64,000 nt of DNA from Olavius algarvensis Delta 4 endosymbiont (GCA_905176665.1 CAJINA010000094.1:1-64000); one strand, 5' to 3'. Counted from the stretch's first letter, positions 52,324 to 59,853 are shown. Notes: generated by a model not told the origin, from the letters alone. Numbers and translations: made by a program.

Positions 52324-52620
52324 ATGGAAACGGCAAAACTGGCCAAAATACTCAAGGCGCTTTCGCACCAGAAACGACTTGAACTCTACCTTGAGATTGC
52401 CCGTCACAACGAGAGCGATTTCGAGGCGGAAGGTTGCGAGTGCTTCATCTGCGATATCATGGAGTCACTCAATATCGGGGCGCCGACCGTTTCACACCAC
52501 CTCAAGGAGCTGTCCAATGCCGACCTGATTACGACGGAACGGCGGGGCAAGTTCCTGGTGGCCAGGGCTAAAAAAGAAACCCTGGACGAGGTCCGCAAGG
52601 TCTTGGACATCCTGGACTAA
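52324..52620 (+). CDS. ArsR-family transcriptional repressor
   Basis: 98-residue winged-helix regulator. Start METAKLAKILKALSHQKRLELYLE; then CECFICDIMESLNIGAPTVSHHLKELSNADLI, in which three nearby cysteines (GCECFIC) could bind As(III), a heavy metal or a persulfide; the DNA-reading helix is APTVSHHLKEL. GGAGCAATC precedes the ATG. No arsenic-resistance pump follows, so the effector may be a thiol or sulfide signal. It probably represses itself and the next secreted-protein gene. Confidence 0.88.
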   Translation: METAKLAKILKALSHQKRLELYLEIARHNESDFEAEGCECFICDIMESLNIGAPTVSHHLKELSNADLITTERRGKFLVARAKKETLDEVRKVLDILD

Positions 52621-52637
52621 ATTTTTTTAGGCGAACA

Positions 52638-52721
52638 GTTCGATGGTTATAAAACTATAGAACAATCAAACTGTATCAGCAAAAGTCCGCCGAATTTTTT
52701 TGGACTAATAATTCGATAGTT
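52638..52721. promoter_or_regulatory. TTCGATRGTT repeats between arsR and the secreted repeat protein
   Basis: GTTCGATGGTT (52638-52648) and AACTATAGAAC (52653-52663) make an imperfect palindrome; TTCGATAGTT occurs again at 52712-52721. They share the TTCGA core with the site at 52281 and lie 44-127 bases before the ATG at 52765. Probably further regulator sites; no clear promoter hexamers beside them. Confidence 0.4.
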
Positions 52722-52764
52722 GTAAAATTTTAAAAAACAACAACAATCCCCAAAGGAGGAAATC

Positions 52765-53163
52765 ATGAAAACCACCATCAAAAAATCAATTGCTGGAATT
52801 ATCACCCTGACGACAATTGCATGGGTGTCCGGAAATGCGGCTTTCGCCCAGGATACGCGGCCGGGAAACGTAATTACCAACGCCGACCTGGCGTTCATCC
52901 AGGCCGAACCGACCGGCACTACCACCAGCAGTGAAAAGTCCCAGCCGGCGGGACCGGCTGGCCTGGTCACATCCACTGACCACGCATTTGCCGCTCAGCC
53001 CTATACGCAGACAACGGGCACTCACCGTGTCGCTGCAGCTCCCCAACCAGTCGGTATCATCACCGCGGCGGATTACAACTTCGTTACCACGGGGCATGCC
53101 AAGGGTGTATTCGCGGCTGATAGTGATTTCGCCGATTCAATGGCCGGGCGCCTGGCGAAATGA
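52765..53163 (+). CDS. Secreted protein with degenerate internal repeats, unknown
   Basis: 132-residue protein. A cleavable signal peptide (MKTTIKKSIAGIITLTTIAW to NAAFA) is followed by four short units of the form V/I-I/V-T-x-A/S/T-D-x-x-F: VITNADLAF, LVTSTDHAF, IITAADYNF and the weaker VFAADSDF. They are joined by low-complexity linkers rich in threonine, proline and alanine. AAAGGAGGAAATC precedes the ATG. It follows arsR and its TTCGA sites. Function unknown; a periplasmic or surface binding role is possible. Confidence 0.6.
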   Translation: MKTTIKKSIAGIITLTTIAWVSGNAAFAQDTRPGNVITNADLAFIQAEPTGTTTSSEKSQPAGPAGLVTSTDHAFAAQPYTQTTGTHRVAAAPQPVGIITAADYNFVTTGHAKGVFAADSDFADSMAGRLAK

Positions 53164-53223
53164 AACATAGAGATGGAAACGGTTTTAAAATTTTGAATCC
53201 GAGGGGTGGTTTTGAAACCGTTT

Positions 53224-54588
53224 CTAAAGGTCTTTTTTGGGATCAATCCCATACTTCTTTACCCGCTTCCACACGGTTACCCGGCTAACCCCCAGCTGCC
53301 GGGCAGCCGCGGACTGATTGCCGCCGGCCTCCCGCAGCACCTGGATTAAATGGGTCCGCTCATCCAAACAGCCTGGATCGAGGCGGCATTCGGGGCCGAT
53401 CGAATCATCGGCATGCACGATTTTTGGAGGCAGGTGGTCAACCCCGATGGCGCCGCTCGGGCACAACACGAAGGCATACTCAATGGTATTTCTAAGTTCC
53501 CTGACATTACCGGGCCACGAGTAGAGGGTCATTTTTTCCAGGGCCTCCGGCGTGAGCCCCAGGATCTTTTTGCCGCTGGCGGTGGCATTGCGCCGGATGA
53601 AATTCCGGGCAATCAACGGGATGTCCTCCCGGCGGTCGGCGAGGGCCGGGCAGTGCAGCGGAAAGACATTGATTCGAAAAAAGAGGTCCTCGCGAAAATT
53701 GTCTGCGGCAATCAGTTTTTCAAGGTTGCGGTTGGTAGCCGAGATGATCCGGACGTCCACCGGAATGGGGCGGTTGTCCCCGACCCGCTCGATTTTCTTG
53801 TCTTCCAGGACCCGCAAGAGTTTAACCTGCAGCGCCGGGGGGATATCACCGATCTCGTCGAGCAGCAGGGTACCGCCATGGGCGGCTTCGAAGCGGCCGA
53901 CCCGGGTCTTGTCCGCACCGGCGAAAGCACCCTTTACATGCCCGAATAATTCACTCTCCAGAAGATTCTCATTCAGCGAGGCGCAATTGACCTTAACGAA
54001 GGGTTTGTCGCGCCGGGAGCTCTCCCGGTGAATAGCCCGGGCCACCAGTTCCTTACCACTGCCGCTGGGCCCCAGTATCATCACCGGCGTGTCGGACGGG
54101 GCCACATTGTCAATCATGTCGAACAGGCGTTGCACCTGGAGCGACTTGCCCAGGATGCCGTGGTAACCCTCGGTCAGCTGGAACGTCTGTTTAAGGGTTT
54201 TTATCTCCTGCTGCTGGCGGACTGTATCCGTGATATCGGTCAAAGTCTCCACGGCCCCAATTACATTGCCACTGTCGTCTTTCAGCACTTTGGCATTCTT
54301 CAGGACATAGACAGACCGGCGCTCCTTGTTGGTTATCAGACACTTTTTCTCTTTCACATTCTCGGTCACGAACAGCTGGCAAAACTTGTCGGGGACGGTT
54401 GTCCCCAGTAGTTTGCACCCGGTGCAATTCAAGAGTCGGCAGGATTTGCCGATAAGTTCATCGGTGCCGTAGCCGGTAACCCGTTCGGCGGCCTGGTTGG
54501 CGGCCAGGATGATGCCCTGCGGATCCACTACCAGCAAGCCATCCTGCAGGGTATCGACGATGGTTTTCCAGTGTTGGGACACATCCAT
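53224..54588 (-). CDS. Sigma-54-dependent PAS-AAA+-HTH regulator
   Basis: 454-residue activator. Residues 1-125 form a PAS domain with a cysteine cluster ([13 protein letters not shown], then KFCQLF and KKCLI) that could sense redox or a metal. Residues about 145-370 are the AAA+ ATPase: [15 protein letters not shown] (Walker A) and [13 protein letters not shown] (Walker B). The sigma-54 contact loop reads GAFAGA instead of the usual GAFTGA. The C-terminal helix-turn-helix [22 protein letters not shown] binds DNA. It is divergent from the sulfur gene cluster and probably drives its sigma-54 promoter. Confidence 0.9.
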   Translation of the reverse strand: MDVSQHWKTIVDTLQDGLLVVDPQGIILAANQAAERVTGYGTDELIGKSCRLLNCTGCKLLGTTVPDKFCQLFVTENVKEKKCLITNKERRSVYVLKNAKVLKDDSGNVIGAVETLTDITDTVRQQQEIKTLKQTFQLTEGYHGILGKSLQVQRLFDMIDNVAPSDTPVMILGPSGSGKELVARAIHRESSRRDKPFVKVNCASLNENLLESELFGHVKGAFAGADKTRVGRFEAAHGGTLLLDEIGDIPPALQVKLLRVLEDKKIERVGDNRPIPVDVRIISATNRNLEKLIAADNFREDLFFRINVFPLHCPALADRREDIPLIARNFIRRNATASGKKILGLTPEALEKMTLYSWPGNVRELRNTIEYAFVLCPSGAIGVDHLPPKIVHADDSIGPECRLDPGCLDERTHLIQVLREAGGNQSAAARQLGVSRVTVWKRVKKYGIDPKKDL

Positions 54589-54604
54589 ATGTGTTTCTCC
54601 AGGA

Positions 54605-54657
54605 TGTTAAGGTGTTAATGGGGATCGTTAACACCTGTTAACATAAACACCTTAACA
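54605..54657. promoter_or_regulatory. Nested palindromic upstream activator site
   Basis: GTTAAGGTGT (54606-54615) is exactly the reverse complement of ACACCTTAAC (54647-54656). Between them lies GTTAACACCTGTTAAC (54627-54642), a palindrome around a CC centre. A further GTTAACA is at 54789-54795. The position is 84-135 bases upstream of the sigma-54 -24 element, as expected for an enhancer-binding protein; it is also close to the regulator's own start, so it may serve both directions. Confidence 0.7.
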
Positions 54658-54740
54658 GCCAAAAGCAACCGTTTTCGGTTTATGTTATAATTATAATAAA
54701 AATCAAATTGTTATTGCTGTTTTGGTTGAGATATTTTGGT

Positions 54741-54756
54741 TGGCACAGGACTTGCT
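54741..54756 (+). promoter_or_regulatory. Sigma-54 promoter of the sulfur/selenium cluster
   Basis: TGGCAC (54741-54746), 5 bases, TTGCT (54752-54756) matches the -24/-12 consensus TGGCAC-N5-TTGCW perfectly, with GG and GC dinucleotides 10 bases apart. It faces the DsrE-like genes; the -12 GC ends 57 bases before the ATG at 54812. Confidence 0.85.
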
Positions 54757-54811
54757 CAAGTTCTATCCAGAAAAGGTTTAACCATATTGTTAACAGACCG
54801 GGGCCGTTTTG

Positions 54812-55096
54812 ATGCACACAGCCGTCATTATAAAAGATAAATCTCAGCAATACGAAGGGTTACGTACCAGCCTGGGATTGCTGCTGTACGGCGTGCCGGT
54901 CCAGATGTTCGTCCTGGACCATGAAATCGAAACGATGGACGAGGCCTACCGTGACAACATGGAATTCATCGATGAAATGGAAGGGGAACGCTATTCCAAC
55001 AACTCCAGTAATGTGGAGCACTATGGGTTTAAACACATGACGTTGACCGATATGGCTGCTTTGCTCGACAAGGCTGAAGTGGTGATCCCTTTTTAA
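54812..55096 (+). CDS. DsrE-like sulfur-carrier subunit
   Basis: 94-residue protein with the DsrE/TusD-type N-terminus (TAVIIKDKSQQYEGLRTSLGLLLYGVPVQMFVLD) that folds as a small Rossmann-like subunit of heteromeric sulfur-transfer complexes. Its conserved cysteine is absent here; the loop holds SNNSSNVEHYG. The ribosome binding site is weak. First gene after the sigma-54 promoter; followed within 20 bases by the TusB/DsrH-like gene. Confidence 0.72.
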   Translation: MHTAVIIKDKSQQYEGLRTSLGLLLYGVPVQMFVLDHEIETMDEAYRDNMEFIDEMEGERYSNNSSNVEHYGFKHMTLTDMAALLDKAEVVIPF

Positions 55097-55115
55097 CCGG
55101 GTAGTGAATATTAAC

Positions 55116-55289
55116 ATGAAGGTACTGCACATTTTAAAATCAGAGCCGGATGAGTCAGTGGAAAAATTCACAAATGCCCTGGGCACACATCATGAAACTT
55201 CGGTTGTGGTGCTTTATGAAAAGACACCGGATTGGCAAGCGCTGGTTGATGATATTTTCGAACACGACAAGGTGATTTGCTGGTGGTAG
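55116..55289 (+). CDS. DsrH/TusB-like small subunit
   Basis: 57-residue protein. MKVLHILKSEPDESVEKF at the start and VDDIFEHDKVICWW at the end look like the DsrH/TusB family, in which a C-terminal cysteine carries sulfur; C55 may be that residue. Its stop (TAG 55287-55289) overlaps the beginning of the next reading frame, so the three genes are tightly coupled. The ATG at 55116 is preferred over a GTG 12 bases upstream. Confidence 0.65.
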   Translation: MKVLHILKSEPDESVEKFTNALGTHHETSVVVLYEKTPDWQALVDDIFEHDKVICWW

Positions 55290-55618
55290 CCAAGGCTGAC
55301 AAAATACCCGGAACGCTCGGCATCCTGGTATGTTCCGACAAGTATATGAGCCACGTGGTCAATCTGACCCGGGCGGCATATGCCCGGAGCAAACAGGTCC
55401 ATATATTTTTCACCGGATCTGCAGTTTTCCTGACCCTGCTGCCGGAATTCAGGGACCTGGTGGGACGGGCGGCTCTTTCCATTTGTGATGTGAGTTTCCG
55501 GGCTTTCGGGCTACACGGACGTGAGGATGAGGTGCCGGGGGTCGGATTCAAAGATTTTGCCACCCAGGCCAAGAATGCGGAACTGATCGAGACCATGGAA
55601 CGATATGTGGTTTTCTAG
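55277..55618 (+). CDS. DsrE-family protein with conserved cysteine
   Basis: 113-residue protein resembling DsrE/DsrF/peroxiredoxin-like subunits. It contains LTRAAYARSKQVHIFFTGSAVFLTL and SICDVSFRAFGLHG with the likely active cysteine, then VPGVGFKDFATQAKNAELIE. The start is a TTG at 55277 or a GTG at 55283, after AAGGTGA, and overlaps the TusB-like gene. Probably receives or passes sulfane sulfur in a complex with the two upstream subunits. Confidence 0.72.
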   Translation: MLVVAKADKIPGTLGILVCSDKYMSHVVNLTRAAYARSKQVHIFFTGSAVFLTLLPEFRDLVGRAALSICDVSFRAFGLHGREDEVPGVGFKDFATQAKNAELIETMERYVVF

Positions 55619-55667
55619 AGATAAAAAAATAGCATTAGAATTTAGATACCCAGTAAAGGAGAGAAAA

Positions 55668-56009
55668 ATGAAAAAGATCGTTTTATTGCTGACCGTAGTC
55701 GCATTTATCTTCACCGGCCTGGCACCCGTGTTCGCTGGACCGGACGGCAACAAGCGCAAGGGCAAATACACATACCGAAAAGTTTACAAGGCCTGCATGG
55801 CCCGCGGAGAAGTAAGTGCACCCAAACCTATCGTGAATCCGGATGCCCACACTCAGGCCGAGTGGACCCAGATTTTCGAGCAGAAGAGTTTTGACGAATT
55901 CAAGTGCGCCCCGGAATGGGAGGCGCTCAACGATAAACAACTGCTCGACATCTACACGTACCTGTGGTCCTTTGCCGCGGATTCACCGACGCCGGCAAAA
56001 TGCAAATAG
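55668..56009 (+). CDS. Secreted cytochrome c-like protein lacking a haem-binding motif
   Basis: 113-residue periplasmic protein. Signal peptide MKKIVLLLTVVAFIFTGLAP ends at VFA. The mature part resembles small monohaem cytochromes, with YKACMARG where CxxCH would lie, NPDAHTQAEWTQIF, CAPEWEALNDKQLLDIYTYLW and a C-terminal DSPTPAKC. Since CxxCH is missing, haem cannot be attached in the usual way. Three cysteines remain and may act in redox or sulfur binding. AAAGGAG precedes the ATG; a family A repeat abuts the stop. Confidence 0.7.
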   Translation: MKKIVLLLTVVAFIFTGLAPVFAGPDGNKRKGKYTYRKVYKACMARGEVSAPKPIVNPDAHTQAEWTQIFEQKSFDEFKCAPEWEALNDKQLLDIYTYLWSFAADSPTPAKCK

Positions 56010-56155
56010 GAGTCACCCACAAGGGGCATCTTTTGGCCCAGGGCGGCGTTTTCACTCTTTTGAGATCCTCGGAATAGAGGCGCTATGCCTGCGGTCTCAA
56101 AAGTGTTCAAGCCTTGCCCTGAACCAAAATTTACACCTTGTGAATGACCCCTGAT
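56010..56155. repeat. Palindromic intergenic repeat, family A, copy 5
   Basis: Begins at the stop codon of the cytochrome-like gene. GGAGTCACCCACAAGGGGC and CCTTGTGAATGACCCC are inverted ends. The inner arms are TTTTGGCCCAGGGCGGCG and GCCTTGCCCTGAACCAAAA. The core is AATAGAGGCGCTAT. It lies inside the sulfur cluster, between the cytochrome-like and rhodanese genes. Confidence 0.8.
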
Positions 56156-56223
56156 CAAATAAAGAACAACGATTAGAAGGATCTGTATTGGAAGTATTTG
56201 TTAACCCTAAACTGGAGGTAAGC

Positions 56224-57354
56224 ATGAAATTCAGCAGATTGACAACCCTGGCAGTCGCTCTGATGCTGCTTGTGGCGGTCGGTTTCGGGTGTACGGCGAC
56301 CAAGTCGGCCACCAAGGAGACCCCCAAGAAAGCTGAGGCGGCGGCCGACTGGAGATTTCACGACATTGTCGATGTGAAATTTGTCCAGCAGTACGCCAAG
56401 TTGCCCGTGCCTGAGAATGTCATGATCATCGACTCCCGGCCCAAGCGCCCCAAGTATGACAAGGGCTACATTCCCACTGCAGTGAGCATTCCGCACAGCA
56501 AGTTCGACAAGATGGTCGACAAGCTGCCCAAGGACAAAGACGCGGTGCTCATTTATTACTGCGGCGGCCCTACTTGAAAGCTGAGTCACAAATCTGCCTG
56601 GAAGGCGGAAAAACTCGGTTACAAGAATGTAAAAGTTTACGAAAACGGATTCCCTAACTGGAAAAAGACAGCTGGCAATTACTATGCGGTTGAAGTTGCC
56701 TACGTAAAGAAAAAAGTAGATGCCGGGGCCAATGTCGTCATCGTGGACTCCCGTCCTACCCGTCCCAAGTATGTCAAAGGTCACACCCCGGGCGCCGTCA
56801 GCATCCCGGACAGCAAGTTCGCCAAGATGACCGGCGACCTGCCCACCGATAAAAGTACGCCGCTGATTTTCTACTGCGGCGGGTACACATGAAAGCTCAG
56901 CCATAAATCCGCCAGGAAGGCGGTAAAACTTGGTTATAAGAATGTGTCCGTATTTGCAGCCGGCTACCCCGCGTGGAAGAAAGCTGCCAAATCTGCCCCG
57001 GTGGCTGTCAAGGCCGGTAGCGAAGAGGGGACGATCGATATCGCGACCTTCGAGAAGATCATGCAGGAAAACCCGCGCAGTATCATGCTGATCGATGTAC
57101 GCGACAAAGATGAGCACGACAAAGGGACTATCAAGGGCGCCGTGAATATCCCGGTAGACGAACTTGAGGCGAAGATTCCGAGCCTGCCAACAGACAAACC
57201 CATCGTGTTTGTCTGCGGTGCAGGGGCCCGCAGTGGTGAGTCTTACTACATGGTTCAGGATGTTCGGCCGGAGCTGAAGAAGGTCTACTACATTGAGGGC
57301 GAACTGGTCCTCAACAAGGACGGTTCGTTCAAGATCAAAAAGCCGGCTTCCTGA
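56224..57354 (+). CDS. Triple-rhodanese lipoprotein selenoprotein (two in-frame UGA codons)
   Basis: 376-residue envelope lipoprotein if both UGA codons are read through. The signal ends in VGFGC. Domains: rhodanese 1 (about 45-145), 2 (150-250) and 3 (265-375). Domain 1 has YYCGGPT-U118-KLSHKS, domain 2 FYCGGYT-U223-KLSHKS; the UGAs are at 56575 and 56890. Domain 3 has VCGAGARSGES without UGA. Coding signal and domain similarity continue unbroken through both UGAs, and a similar stem-loop follows each after 15 bases. Rhodaneses carry sulfane sulfur on cysteine; U beside C may make a fast persulfide/selenenyl-sulfide centre. GGAGGT precedes the ATG. Confidence 0.92.
56575..56609 (+). promoter_or_regulatory. 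UGA codon 1 and bacterial SECIS-like hairpin
   Basis: After UGA (56575-56577) come 15 bases, then TCTGCC (56593-56598), loop TGGAA, GGCGGA (56604-56609), a 6-bp stem. The second UGA has the same spacing and loop, and the two stems differ by a base change that keeps pairing in one position (T-G versus C-G). Confidence 0.75.
56890..56924 (+). promoter_or_regulatory. UGA codon 2 and bacterial SECIS-like hairpin
   Basis: After UGA (56890-56892) come 15 bases, then TCCGCC (56908-56913), loop AGGAA, GGCGGT (56919-56924), a 5-bp stem plus an end mismatch. Spacing and loop length are identical to the first site. Confidence 0.75.
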
Positions 57355-57380
57355 TTCAGGGCCGCTTTTGTTTTGCGATT

Positions 57381-57411
57381 TGCATCCCGGCCCACAATCG
57401 GCCGGGATGCA
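57381..57411 (+). other. Strong hairpin without T-tract after the rhodanese gene
   Basis: TGCATCCCGGCC and GGCCGGGATGCA form a perfect 12-bp stem around a 7-base loop, 27 bases after the rhodanese stop. No T run follows, so it may be an mRNA-processing or partial termination element that sets the ratio between the rhodanese and the cytochrome genes. Confidence 0.55.
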
Positions 57412-57481
57412 TACGTCCCGGTGTTTAGGGAAAAGTATCAGCAACACCTGTTAAGTTCTCAATAGCGACAAGGATAATTTC

Positions 57482-59110
57482 ATGAAACCATATAATTGGA
57501 TACGCCTGTTGATCACGGGGTTGGTTGTGATGCTTATGGCCGGACCGGCATTTTCGGCCGACGACGCCGCAAACGGCGAGCAGGCTCCCGGGCGAACCAT
57601 GGCCCAACAGGCGACCAAAGAAAAGAAGGTGTGGGTAACCGTGGACCACGCCAATGTGAGCGCCCTGCAAAAGAAATTCAAGTCCGGGCCGGAAGTGACC
57701 CAGGCCTGCCTGTCCTGCCATTCGGAAGCGGAGAAACAGTTCCACAAGACCATTCACTGGACCTGGAAAGCCGGCGCAACCGAAAACGGCGCCGTGCGCG
57801 GCAAGGCCGGTCACTCCTTGAACAACTATTGCATCTCAGCCAACAGCTGGCAGGACAAGGGCTGTCTCTCCTGCCATCCGGGTTGGGGCAACAAGACCGA
57901 GAGCGTCAACTGCCTGGTCTGCCACGGTCAAAAGGACATCAACTGGGAAGAGGCCTTTACCGATTTCACGGCCTTTTCAGAATCGGACGACCCTGAAGAA
58001 AAGGAAATCGCAGACGAGATCAGCGGTGAAATTCAGGCTGCCGTGGTGGCGGTCAGCCGACCGACCCGCAAGAACTGCGGTTCCTGCCACTTCTACGGCG
58101 GCGGCGGCGACGGCGTCAAACACGGGGACCTGGATTCTTCCCTGGCCAAACCCAACAAGAAGCTCGATGTGCACATGGGCGCCGACGGCCAGAATTTCGA
58201 GTGCACCCGCTGCCACACGACAACCATGCACAACATTGCCGGTCGCGTTTACACCCAGCCGGCGTATACGGACCGCAAGAGCCTGATCGAAGACGATCTC
58301 GCATCCAAGATTACCTGTGAATCGTGTCACAGTGCCAAGCCGCACAAAGTGGGTTCCAAGGCCAATGACCATACGGATAAGGTGGCCTGCCAGAGTTGCC
58401 ACATTCCCACGTTTGCCCGGGTCAATCCCACTAAAATGTCCTGGGATTGGGCCCAGTCCGGGAAGTTGAAGGACGGCAAACCTTACAAGACCAAGGATGA
58501 GTTCGGCAAGCACGATTATCTGTCCATCAAGGGCCAGATGAAATGGGCCAAGGATGTCAAACCGGAATATGCCTGGTTCAATGGCTCTATCGACAGCCTG
58601 ACCGCCAAGGATACCATCGATCCCTCCGGTGTGGTTAAACTCAGCCATGCCGTCGGCAGTCCTGATGACCCCAATTCGCGCATCTATCCCTTCAAGGTCC
58701 ACCGGGGCAACCAGCCCTATGACAAGATCAATAAGACCTTGCTCGTACCGCTGCTCTCCGGGCCCAAAGGTTATTGGAATGACATGAACTGGGACCGGGC
58801 CCTGAGACTGGGTAATAAGGCGGTGGGCGTGCCGTTTTCCGGGGAGTTCGGTTTTGTCAAAACGACCTATGTCTACCCGTCGACTCACATGGTGGCCCCC
58901 AAGGATAACGTGGTGACCTGTACGGAATGCCACATTCAAAAGGGCAGCCGACTGGCTGAGATTGCCGGGGTCTACATGCCCGGGCGAGACAAATTTCAAC
59001 TGCTTGATACGGTGGGCTGGCTCGCAATTCTGGGCGCCTTTTTCGGCGTCTGTCTGCACGGACTCGGCCGCGTCTTTACCAGCAATGGCAACGGTCGCAA
59101 GGAGGGCTGA
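57482..59110 (+). CDS. Octahaem cytochrome c, tetrathionate-reductase (OTR) family
   Basis: 542-residue periplasmic multihaem protein. Signal peptide (MKPYNWIRLLITGLVVMLMAG to AFS). Eight CxxCH motifs are visible: CLSCH (twice), CLVCH, CGSCH, CTRCH, CESCH, CQSCH and CTECH, the count of the OTR family, which can reduce tetrathionate, nitrite or hydroxylamine in vitro. A C-terminal hydrophobic helix (about 510-532, WLAILGAFFGVCLHGLG) probably anchors it. Its stop is 3 bases before the next start, so it is paired with the cytochrome b. Confidence 0.92.
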   Translation: MKPYNWIRLLITGLVVMLMAGPAFSADDAANGEQAPGRTMAQQATKEKKVWVTVDHANVSALQKKFKSGPEVTQACLSCHSEAEKQFHKTIHWTWKAGATENGAVRGKAGHSLNNYCISANSWQDKGCLSCHPGWGNKTESVNCLVCHGQKDINWEEAFTDFTAFSESDDPEEKEIADEISGEIQAAVVAVSRPTRKNCGSCHFYGGGGDGVKHGDLDSSLAKPNKKLDVHMGADGQNFECTRCHTTTMHNIAGRVYTQPAYTDRKSLIEDDLASKITCESCHSAKPHKVGSKANDHTDKVACQSCHIPTFARVNPTKMSWDWAQSGKLKDGKPYKTKDEFGKHDYLSIKGQMKWAKDVKPEYAWFNGSIDSLTAKDTIDPSGVVKLSHAVGSPDDPNSRIYPFKVHRGNQPYDKINKTLLVPLLSGPKGYWNDMNWDRALRLGNKAVGVPFSGEFGFVKTTYVYPSTHMVAPKDNVVTCTECHIQKGSRLAEIAGVYMPGRDKFQLLDTVGWLAILGAFFGVCLHGLGRVFTSNGNGRKEG

Positions 59111-59113
59111 TAC

Positions 59114-59776
59114 ATGACTGCCAAAAAAATGACCAAGATGTACCTGTATACCCGCTATGAACGGTTCTGGCACTGGTTGCAGATGCTGCTGATCCTCATT
59201 TTACTGGTTACCGGATTCGAAATCCACGGTACCTTTGAACTGCTTGGGTTCGCCACCGCGGTGGAAGTCCATAACTATGTCGGTTTAACCTGGCTGATCG
59301 CTTTCGCGTTCTTTGTGTTCTGGCTGCTCACCACCGGTGAGTGGAAGCAGTATGTGCCAACGACAAAAAAGGTGCTGGCCGTGGTGCGCTACTACGCCTA
59401 TGGGATTTTCCGGGGCGAGTCGCACCCGGTGCCGAAAAAGAAGCACGCCAAGCATAACCCCCTGCAGCGCCTGGTGTACCTGTCCCTGGCTGCAGCGGGG
59501 CTGCCGATTCAGATGGCCACCGGGTTTCTTTACTGGAGCTACAACTCCTGGGAAGCCTGGGGGCTGGGTTGGCTCAGCCTGGATGTCCTGGCCATCATTC
59601 ACATGATCGGGGCCTTCGGCATTCTGCAGTTTTTGATAATCCATGTCTATATGACCACGACCGGCCATTCGATCAGCGCCCACATCCAGGCCATGATTAC
59701 CGGCTGGGAAGATGTAGAAGAGGGTGAAGTCGTGGAAGAATGGGAAAAGCACGAACGCAGCGCAACTGCAACCTGA
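59114..59776 (+). CDS. Membrane cytochrome b (quinol-linked partner of the OTR cytochrome)
   Basis: 220-residue integral membrane protein of the cytochrome b561/hydrogenase-type family. Four helices (about 20-40, 58-78, 113-133, 158-182) carry candidate haem ligands in RFWHWLQM, VEVHNYVGL, AIIHMIGAFG and IIHVYMTTTGH. It should exchange electrons between the quinone pool and the octahaem protein. An acidic C-terminal tail (EDVEEGEVVEEWEK) faces the cytoplasm. Last gene of the cluster, before the terminator at 59818. Confidence 0.9.
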   Translation: MTAKKMTKMYLYTRYERFWHWLQMLLILILLVTGFEIHGTFELLGFATAVEVHNYVGLTWLIAFAFFVFWLLTTGEWKQYVPTTKKVLAVVRYYAYGIFRGESHPVPKKKHAKHNPLQRLVYLSLAAAGLPIQMATGFLYWSYNSWEAWGLGWLSLDVLAIIHMIGAFGILQFLIIHVYMTTTGHSISAHIQAMITGWEDVEEGEVVEEWEKHERSATAT

Positions 59777-59817
59777 CTTTTTCTCGTCGCGTAACAATTT
59801 AAATCCGATCGGGTTTT

Positions 59818-59853
59818 AAAAGACCGCTCTCATGTTTGAGGGCGGTCTTTTTT
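59818..59853 (+). terminator. Intrinsic terminator
   Basis: AGACCGCTCTCA (59821-59832) and TGAGGGCGGTCT (59837-59848) form a 12-bp stem with one G-T pair and a 4-base loop, followed by TTTTTT. It ends the sigma-54-controlled cluster. Confidence 0.92.

Noticed and set aside
54605..54657. Possible terminator between the regulator and the DsrE-like genes
   Set aside because: The palindromes are AT-rich, nested and lack a T-tract; the position and divergent genes fit a protein-binding site better.
56188..56577. Reading the rhodanese gene as two or three separate short genes or pseudogenes split by TGA
   Set aside because: Both interruptions are TGA, not TAA or TAG, in the same motif, with matching hairpins, and no start or ribosome binding site follows either.
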